A stretch of 64,000 nucleotides of DNA, taken from positions 4,960,001-5,024,000 of the forward strand of contig NC_061472.1 in the NCBI RefSeq assembly GCF_022581195.2, given 5' to 3'. This stretch comes from Helicoverpa zea. Its lineage: Eukaryota; Arthropoda; Insecta; Lepidoptera; Noctuidae. The translations under genes were made by a program, and so were the position numbers. The notes below the pieces were generated by a model that saw nothing but the letters and a program-made list of their open reading frames with translations, was not told the origin of the DNA and did not search any database. Shown here one piece after another: positions 54,823 through 64,000 of this stretch (positions are counted from its first letter, which is position 1; every line of letters starts with the position of its first letter).

Positions 54823-55310
54823 AGGCCCCAGTACACGTTGGCCCAAGTGCGGCCAATACACGCCATCACCAATGTGTACACGGGGTATTGGTGCAGGTTG
54901 GCGGACATTTGTCAAGGTTGGCGCGCATTCGGCGAGTTGTCGGTTTTTTGGGCACACATCAAAGGAATCTTGGCCCAGCTTGGCGTGTGGTGTTTACACA
55001 TTCGGCCAATGTTTAGTTCGTCACCGACCGCTGAGGATAAAGTACACTTTTGTGTTGCGTGTAAAAATAAATATAGTAGTAAATATAGTAGTGTAGTATA
55101 ATATAAATATATATAGTAGTGTAGTTTAATATAAATATATATAGTTGTGTACAAATAAATAGCCGAAGCCTTAATTACTTCGACGTCCATCGCACGTGGT
55201 TTACCAGGCAAGAATGAGCCATGCGCCAATGTGTAAACACCATTTGATCGTGGCCTACATTTGTGCATTGCACAGCTTGGCCCAACACAGGCCAACGTGT
55301 ACTGGGGCCT
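54823..55310. mobile_element. PIF/Harbinger-like MITE, 488 bp
   Basis: Terminal inverted repeats AGGCCCCAGTACACGTTGGC and the complement end the element, flanked by TAA (54,820-54,822 and 55,311-55,313). Several ttggc/gccaa blocks recur below the ends and may be transposase-binding repeats. An AT-rich centre has two 28-bp direct repeats (about 55,086-55,141). No transposase. It is a different family from the element at 18,185-19,400. Confidence 0.75.
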
Positions 55311-55313
55311 TAA

Positions 55314-58300
55314 TAAAAAGGTTCATTGTAACTTTACATCTACTGCACTTTGCAGTTTTGAGTAGGTATTGGATCTGTGTGTGGTCTACTTTCTGAATAA
55401 GCTTTTTGTTCTTATTTTGGGAACACTTACTCTTTTGTTTGCTCATCCCAACACATGTATTAGATACTCAAGTGTTTTTGCGTGTTCTGGCTTCCGGGCT
55501 CAAGTAGCAAAAAAACAACCCTTGTAAAACATTTCTTGTGATACACTTTTTGGAGCATGTGGCCAAATGGCTACCGTCACCATTTTATCGAATATCAGTT
55601 TTTTTTATGATCTTGGTGTGATCATTATTTTAACGGACTTTATTTTGAAATATTTTTCCTGGTATGTTATAGTGTCATCACAAAGCGAATATTAAATAAA
55701 ACAAAATATAAAGCACATTTTAGTATTTTTATTTTTGGTAAAATTTACCACAATACAAAATAATGATAGAAATAAATAAAGTAATAAAATGTATAGACAG
55801 GTCATAGAACTATGCATTGTAAAAATTGGTGCTTTTAAAGCAATTTCATTATAATTTATAATAACATTAGGCAAAATGGCATTGTGTACATTTAAAAATA
55901 AAAGCATTATTTTTAACACAAATAATATCAAGGGCAGATGCAATACACTTAATAATTAACGCAAAATTCATCACTTGGTGATTTGGTCTTTTGATTTCTA
56001 ATTAAATCATTTTATGTATATGTATGTTACCGACATTGTTCAGTTTTGCAGATTGAAGCTTGAACAGCTAATTACCTGATGGTCCCAGTTAAAGAAAATA
56101 TTTTTTCTTGACAATTTAAGAAAGTAGAGGCTTCAAAAAGCCACCGTTTACAAAGGAAATTGACGATGGACTCTCATTAAATAATGTCGATAATATTTTT
56201 TTCCTAAATAATCAAAACATATTGATCCCGTTAAATAAGTAATGAATTTGTCTAGGTAATATAGCACGTTAACGGTAACATAACTATACATGAGTGAAGG
56301 TGCGATTGCCTTTGGAAATATTGTAGACTGTGTCTCTGGGCCTCTACAATTCATCAGGCCTACATTGATTTCATTATGAGCCGTATTCAAACCTTTCAGT
56401 TTCTACAGTCTACACCACCTACGGGCCGCACCACCGCATTATACAAAACTAACAAAATGCACATGTACATAATTTTAAAGCATTCTTGAGTCTACCAAAC
56501 AAGTCAACTCCATTATAAACCATTTACAATTGATAGTCCACAATTTGTATCATCGACATAACCATTCGATTACGCCTGTAAAATATTATACACAAGAAAC
56601 TTCGAGGGAAAAGGAAAGGAAACGCGTGTTAATCTTATTTCAAAATAAAAACTAAATCTTTAAAAATATTGTGTTAATCTTAATAATCGAAAGTGATTAA
56701 AATTACCTGTACTTTTATTATCATAACTCGATGTAGGCTATAACTTCGACTAACTCTCGTATCAAATGTAAACAAAATATAACAACCTTTTTTATAAAAA
56801 GAATGGCTTATAACCGTTATGGCTACGTTCGCATCATTTCAGTTCTAAAACCGATTGGACTAGTCTACAGATACGCCCGGGTGAGCGGGCTGTATCAATT
56901 TAAAACATTGATGGGAACACAGTCAACACAGTTTACATACAACAGAATGTTATCATCATCTCTTTTTAAAATTGCCTCTGAACTTCAGGCTGTTTGTCTA
57001 CTAAAGAGGCTCAATACTATTATGCAATAGAAACTACTAGATATGTCGATCAAAAAAGATAAATCCCGCTTTGGAATTAGTTTTTCTAATAACAACTAAA
57101 TAACACTAATGTATTAAGATCCGATCCATACTAAATGAAATTGTGACTGCTGTCTAGCTTACATTTGACGGCTGTACAAAATATCACATATGATGTGAAT
57201 TAATGATAATCTAATAAATAACACAGTTGACAAAAACAATTTTAAATAATATTCTACAAGGTAGACAAACTGCCTATAACAAAATAAAACAAAGGCTCTA
57301 GTTGACATACATGCAGATATCATTACATTTTCGCTAAAACAAGACACCTGTATAACAAATTAGCACATATATATTTAAAATACAGTATGCACAGCTTATT
57401 TTAACACCAAAATGTTACCTTAGCTATTGTATATTTAGTTCATGATAATTATACAATGAAAATATCTGACCATGATCAGAGATACGGAACATTTATCATT
57501 ATTATGTGCATCTTGTTGTAACGTATAAATTTCAAAAAGTACTAATAGTTACCTCTTAATTCGGGCCTACGATAATCTGTCCTATTGATTTATCTATGAA
57601 ATACTTGAGGACACATACAAGTTATTTTAATACTGCTATTGTTAGATGCAGTAACAAATAATACATATTTAACGGTTATGCTATGGCATGGTATCCAAAA
57701 CTTGATTTGTCACTTTGTTTCTGCATCTAATTCTATAATTAAAACAATAAAATTGTGAAGCAGATTGATTAGCAATTTGACTGATTCGTGTGATGACTGT
57801 TATTGTGTGATGTATTAAATTCAGTCTATAAATGCTTATAGGAAAAAAATGCTATAAAATTATATTTGCCAATTAAAACAACACACAGGCAATCAATTAA
57901 ACATTAAAAATATATATCATCTAAATTAAAACCAATTAGCTTTGCTGAAGTAATATTAAAGCTAACAAATGTGCATTTTTATATGAAACCGTGCCTCGTA
58001 CTCGACAGCGTACACCTCGAGGCGCCGTCCCGCCGGCCTCGCGCACAAGGCTCACTAAATAACTTATTATATACACCGTAAAATATACTCTATAAAGTAC
58101 AACCTACCACTATGACTACAATAAAACGATTTGTCGTTTAACTCATTATTATGACAGATAATTCCTCTTATTTACAATTTTACTATACAATACACGATAA
58201 AATTACTAAAAAGTAACATTGTACTTGTAACTTTGCTACCCTCCTGTCGAATGTACTAATTTTATTATTATTTTATGCCTAAAGATCCCTCGATATATGT

Positions 58301-59996
58301 ACACATACGCGCTATGTTAGTCGAGACTTAACTGATCACAAGTGAAGAGAAAATATAAGGACATAATGAGGAACAAATATACACTACACTAGCTACACAC
58401 TAACCATCTCTTACCCGAGCGATCCGGGGCCAAACATTATCACATCAAAGTTAAGTGCACACACTTAAGCCGTTCGCGAGTCAACTAACCACCCTAAAAA
58501 AACTCAACATAACTAAAATATATTTACAAAATGTATAAACCTATCTCAAAATACGATTTTTCAAATAAATCTAATTCAAAATTATTACAAAATCCAACAA
58601 CTCTTAACACTGGGTAGATTCAAGAAAGAGATCATATTAAGATTCATGTAAATTGTTTCATGTGTCTGATTAGGTAGGCTCCAGCAAGTCTTAGTGACAA
58701 GAATGATACGAGGTGGGAGTAACGCGATATGTGAATTTGACTTATTGTCTTACATACATAAATATGTACACGTAGTAGATTGTGCTCGACCCAGTATTTC
58801 ATCATCAAGCACTCATGTCCGCAAGCTACGTTCTAAATAAGCTTACTTAGAACTCTCACGAGATCCATCGATTTATATCCGGCGGCGTACCGCTAAAGGA
58901 CGATGGGCGTTTTGGTACCCTGTCCAACAGTGTTGATTCTAGTACCATTGCGTAGGTCTTGGCAAGCCAAAAAATGTTTACTATGACGACTAGTCCCAAT
59001 TCCTTGTCCATTTCGCGTGACATCGACTAATAGAATGTGTAATGTTCATAAATCATCAACGTAGATGTAGTTCTTAAATCCAACTGTATTGAATAAAAAC
59101 TGGTAAAGTAACAAAAAAACAAGAATTTGGCCTTCTTAGAATGTTTGCCTGCCCACTGCTTTAAAAAAAGTCTGTGCGCAAACCTTTGCAGTTCACGCAG
59201 AATATAGCTTATGTATTTGATGAAAGTCTTTCAATATTTACAATCAATTAATGTTTAATGATTATCGTATTTTAATAACAGGTTTTTTCTTTATTTCATA
59301 TAATGTGTAGGTACATGGAAGCCAGTATGTTTAAAGATAGTATGTAACTAAAATGATTAGTTGTGTTTTCAGAAATGTTTTGAACTTTTGTCAAATCAGA
59401 TGACGATTGTGTTTCCGTAGTATGACTCCATAGACTATTACAACCTTTAGATTATAATAGAGTGTATCTCAAACAATTTAAGATGTCTATTAACTGAGTT
59501 TAAAATTATTATACTGACGACATATGCCTCTTAATGAATTTGCATATATGGATGACATACTTGTTTCTATGTCGATTTAATTTTTATCGTTACTCTGATC
59601 GGACAGCTAATTGAGGCAAGCCCCATAGTTTTTATTATTGTTCACGTAAATACCTTTCTAATGATATATCATACGTTACTGTTGGAGCGGGTACCAAATC
59701 CCATACAAAGTGCCCATTGTCCTTTGTCCGTTCAAATTAAATGTCACTCACGTTATTACTAATATCTTTACGTCTAAATCAGTTATGTACTTCTAGATTA
59801 TGCTATTCGTTAAGTAAAACCTGTGAGGCTGGAAAATTTACAGATCAAAAATACTACAAGGCTTATCGTAGAATGTTTATAAATGTTTTGTTGCAGTATT
59901 TTTGTTCGGTTTTACAGCATTTTAAACCTCTTTGATCATAGATCAACACAAGCATAATTGACACAATCAAATCACTCACTCTATAGTTGTTCACAG
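55314..59996 (-). other. Long AT-rich stretch, possible trithorax 3' UTR
   Basis: About 4.7 kb without protein-like frames or recognisable repeats, directly downstream of the trithorax stop. A minus-strand AATAAA (TTTATT on the plus strand) near 55,729-55,734 could end a 3' UTR of about 4.3 kb; several closer minus-strand signals also exist. A GC-rich block at 58,005-58,045 is the only local exception. The extent of the UTR is inference. Confidence 0.4.
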
Positions 59997-62900
59997 TTAG
60001 TTAAGATACTTGCGGCACTTCTTGGCGCCGCACGTGCATGGAATCTTGACCTCTTCGAATGGGAACTTGTAGTCATAGGTTAACTCCTCGCCTACGGTAA
60101 TACGTCGCAGGGCGAAGATGAGGATGTGTTTGTGACCGTGTATGTCCACAACACGCGAGTAACAGTTAGGCTGAAACAAAAGAAATATTGTTAAATTTTG
60201 TTTCCATATCCCGAAGATAGCTTGGCAAGACTTTTATCTCAATAGTAGAAAATCTACCACTTTTCTAAAGCCATGCCTGGATACAGGCATGAAACTCGCC
60301 GAAATAAAGCAACTACCCCTTAAAAAGTTTTAACACTGTTCAACTACAGATACACAGCAAAAATCTCAGACATTATGTCTATTTAACTTTTTTCTCATAC
60401 AGAAAGGGGCTATTATAAAACATAACTCACATCACAGGAATGGTTAATGAACCTAGCGGCGTTGCCCTTAAGCGTCGCATCAACCACAAGATTGTCGTCG
60501 ATACGGAACATGTAACAGCCGCCGACGCCGCGCCGACCGCTCATGGCTTCGTAGCGCTTTTCTCGCTGGTCCGCCAGAACCGCGCGGATCACCTCGCCCG
60601 CGTATTCTATTACCATGTCACCTGGAATAAGGAGTGTTCAATTATTATTTGTTTACCACATACAGCTAGAGAAATTGGGTAGGTATGTAGGTCGGGGCCG
60701 AGCTCAAGGTCTTATAAAAAACACATAATATTAAAAAAATAAATACCTATGAGATTTATACATAAGTCATTATTGTTAGTTTAACATTATGTGTTTTTTT
60801 CTACAGATTTTTTACGAGTAGGAAGGGGTGCCCGAACGGCTCTTAATCAGGCCCATCACGCTGTGATTAGAATGTATTCAACATTCTAATTAAAGAAGAT
60901 CGATCAATATTCATCACAGTTTTAAAGACCAGTTTGGAATAATAAAAAATGAATAGTATGTATACCTTCTTCAATATCTCGTTTGCAGAATAATCCGCGT
61001 CCATGTATGTGTGATCTGTATACGCCAACGGATGCTTTAGATGTCTCTTTCAATTGTCTGAATCTCATAGCCGGCGGTAACGTTGCCAAGCGCCTGAAAT
61101 CGAAAACAAAATGTTTGAAAGATGCATAATAATTTTGATGACCAGATTGCTGTTTCGATGTCATGAAATTAATGTTACATGGCATCTTAGCAGCGCAATT
61201 ATATATTTATGTGCAGCTTATTACTAAAGTACTGATGATAGAATATTATATACCTAGAAATGGAGCTCTCTCCCTCCTGTCCTCCAAACGGCGGGGGCTC
61301 CTCTCTGAAAGGCGAGGCCATCCAGCTGAACATATCATGGTTTTGCTTCCGAGCCACGGGCCCTGTTCGCGCGCTGCCCCAAGGACTCTCCTTGAAGCCC
61401 TCGCTAAGGTCCAAGTCGTTATCCCAACTGCTCAGCGGGCGGCCTTGGCGGGTCTTGTATTTGGTGCAACGGCTTGCCTAAAAGACAACAACATTATTAA
61501 TACAAGCCAAATTGAAAAGTATTCTAACGTTCTTAAAAAAAATGTACACTTACCCCGGGTAGTTGTTCGACCAGGTATCTGAGTGCGTTGTTGTTCAGTC
61601 CCAGAATATGTGCTCCGGATAGACTAGCCGGCAGATTGTATTGGATCGGTGGTAGTCCCGATTGCTTCCTAGCGTTCTGCACAGCCTCTACAACTTTCGC
61701 CCACAGGTCGGTCAATGACGAAGACGTGTAGTTGAAACCGTCTTCCGATGTTACTTCATAAATCAGTTTAGGTCCGTCATCCTTGGCCGGCTCCGGAGCT
61801 GGCTTAGGAACGGTAGGTTTATTCTCTTTAGATATTTTGTTCTGCTTCTTTGTTACAACTGGCTCTACATCTGTTTTCCTATCTCCCAAAGGTCGCTTCA
61901 TGACTTTAGTGGAAGCATTGGGTATTTTCGTTGCAACTGGAGCTCTGTTGGTATCTTTTTCAATAAGTACTTTTGGTGGTTCTACTTCAATCATCTCAGC
62001 ATCCAAGCTTGGTAGAGACATCTTAGAATTACTTTCAATAGGTTCGATAATTCTGCTAGTGTCCATGTTGGACGGTGCAGTACTCGTGTTAGCCTGATGT
62101 ATTTCGGCCGATAACTGCATAGCTTGAGCAGCTTCCCTTTCTTCCTTCTCCTTTTTAGCCTTTTCAAGTTCCATCATACGCTTCGACTCTTCTATCGCCT
62201 TTTCTAGATCACTATCAATGGTGTCATCTTTGATATTTAAATCTGGCATATCGTGGCTTACAGGCCTCTGTTTCGGCACTGCCGCAGTTTTGGTGGTCTT
62301 GGTAGATGACTTGCTTTGCCCGTCTCTATGTAGCGGCAGTACTCTGTTCATAGGCCGCATTGACATTGGATTGACCACGTTTGTTGGGATGCCCGACTGT
62401 TGAGTGGGTGGAGCTTTGGGCAATGATATGCTAGAACTGTTCTGCGTTGGTAAATTGATCGTGTTATTTGCCACAGGTATGCACATCAGATTATTTGCAT
62501 TGTTCTGATTCTGAAGTAAATTAGAGTTCGTTTGTAGAGGGAAGTTTATATCGGCAGCAGTTTTAGAAGCGATCTTAGGGTCCACGAGATTATTCTGTAC
62601 CGTGATGTTAACGGTATTATTGCTGGAGTTCACGTTGATATTCATTGGAGCACTGTTTGGTATAGCTTGGAATGGCACGTTGATCATAGTACCACTGTTG
62701 TCGGTCGTGGGTTGGAAAGCCAAGGGATCAGTCGTGATACCAGGCACGTTGCTATTGTTATTATTAGTGACCACGCGTATATTATGTTGCTGAGGAACAT
62801 GCTGATTAATATTGTTTTCTAGGTTTGCATTATTCATACGACTCCTTTCAGGTAAATTGATGACTCTGTTGTTCTGGGAGTTCATTTGCATATATCCAAT

Positions 62901-64000
62901 TTGATTGTTGACTGATATTGTGTGGTTTTGCTTTTCATTGCTAACCATGTTCACTTTAGAACAATCTTGCTTGTTATTTGCCATAGGTATGTTGTTGGTA
63001 GGCGGCGGGCCCATAAGGTTTTTACCTCGTAGAGTCTCTTGAGAGAACTTGGGCGGATCCGGCACTGGTAAAGTATTCCGGTTCATTTGATTTTCCATAT
63101 TTGTGATACTCTGACTTTGTGATGTATTGTTGCTGCTCATGCTGCAGCTGTTTATATTAATTTGTGCGGTGTTGGACACCTGGCTGCTGATCATTTGGTT
63201 TTGATTGTTTGCAGCGTGTGTCTGCGAATTATTCAACATCATATGATTAGGTGTTCCCGACATCAGGTTATTATGGTCGGTAGAGTTGGAGCAACTCATC
63301 AACATGTCGTGTCCCGTCATGTTGTTCTGAGAGCCAGGTCCGTACATGTTGCTAGTGTTTACATTATTCATCATCATATTATTGGACATACTCGAGTTAT
63401 TTACGTTCATTCCATGCAGCATGTTGTTAGTGCTCATATTCATGTTATTTTGATTGGTGTTCATATTCATGTTCGAGCATATCTCCATAGAGTTCTGATT
63501 GTTGGTAAACTGTGTGCTGTTGTTAGAACAGCTACCACTGCAGGAACTTTGAATGTCGTTCTTTATGTCCGGGATGTTTGGCATGTGCATCATCGAGCTG
63601 TTCATAGACTGATGATTAGTGTTCACGATCTGCATGGTGCTGTTCAGATTGCTGTGCATGTTCATATTATTCATGGCATTCATCTGATGCTGCATCATAG
63701 AAGAATGTTCCATCGAGCTCCTGTTGTTCTGTATTTGATTCATAGCGTTGATATTTTGTAGGGTAATAGAGTTGCCGTCGTAACTATTCGCGTGAATATT
63801 TGGCATAGAGCCAGAGTTATCCATCTGGTTGCCTAAATTAATATTGGGGGCACTTCCCGACATATGATGCATATGTATGCTGTTATCCATTTGCTGTCTG
63901 TTATGCATTTGATTTGGTACATGCTGGTGCATATTCATTATATTGTTGTCGACGTGGGTACGATTATTTTGGATCTGCATAACGTTGGACATTTGATGTT
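59997..64000 (-). CDS. trx: Trithorax histone H3K4 methyltransferase, C-terminal part (partial)
   Basis: Chromatin regulator that keeps Hox and other genes active by methylating H3K4. Exons, right to left: 64,000-61,554 (open at the window edge), 61,477-61,254, 61,093-60,966, 60,621-60,431, 60,170-59,997; all GT-AG with frame kept. The first exon here holds a long Asn/Met/Gln/Ser-rich, low-complexity stretch, then an acidic and lysine-rich coiled segment (SDLEKAIEESKRMMELEKAK). The FYRC domain starts at YEVTSEDGFNY and continues across the intron (LVEQLPG, then ASRCTKYK, then HDMFSWMAS). Then comes MRFRQLKETSKASVGVYRS, the SET domain (HGRGLFCKRDIEEG, IEYAGEVIR, CYMFRIDD, RFINHSC joined to DPNCYS, ELTYDYKF) and post-SET CTCGAKKCRKYLN. 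These match KMT2A/B rather than Trr. PHD fingers and the start lie outside. Confidence 0.92.

Noticed and set aside
63162..63761. 199-codon plus-strand open frame rich in His and Val
   Set aside because: It is the antisense shadow of the Asn/Met-rich exon of trithorax.

Overview
The window is a piece of a lepidopteran (moth or butterfly) nuclear genome; the species cannot be named from the sequence. The evidence is AT-rich DNA, short canonical GT-AG introns, four animal genes whose products I recognise, and a repeat set typical of Lepidoptera: tRNA-derived SINEs, short Helitrons ending in CTAG, RTE-type LINE tails, many inverted-repeat MITEs, a Ty3/Gypsy element primed by tRNA-Trp and a Jockey-like LINE.

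Layout. Positions 1-30,000 hold no coding exon that I can support. This part is intergenic or intronic DNA with a dense series of mobile elements: Helitron pieces, two SINEs, three near-identical 227-bp MITEs (one nested in a 1.2-kb PIF/Harbinger-like element), a 1.5-kb fold-back palindrome, a 676-bp long-TIR MITE, and a 24-bp minisatellite. Positions 30,099-32,334 (+) encode an ING1/2-type chromatin reader in five exons. Positions 34,595-40,426 (-) encode a RASSF7/8-type Ras-association protein in ten exons. Positions 41,692-54,609 (+) encode a Tctex-type dynein light chain in three exons. Positions 59,997-64,000 (-) hold the last five exons of trithorax (KMT2A/B type: FYRC, SET, post-SET), which runs off the right edge.

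The most striking structure lies in the first intron of the dynein light chain gene. That intron would be about 170 bp but is about 12.2 kb, because a CsRn1-like Ty3/Gypsy element (4-bp target duplication AAGG) has landed in it. Both of its 317-bp LTRs carry a Jockey-like LINE at exactly the same nucleotide with the same 12-bp target duplication. The 3' LTR has a full-length LINE with two intact ORFs. The 5' LTR has a 5'-truncated LINE about 1% different. The gag and pol frames of the LTR element and ORF1 and ORF2 of the LINE are all open, so both elements look young.

Gene relationships. ING and RASSF8 converge. RASSF8 and the dynein light chain diverge from a 1.27-kb region holding an RTE fragment and a palindromic MITE. 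The dynein light chain and trithorax converge. ING (reads H3K4me3) and trithorax (writes H3K4 methylation) are functionally related, but nothing in the sequence shows that their proximity matters. All exon joins below were made by eye from GT-AG sites, reading frame and family similarity; no search was run.
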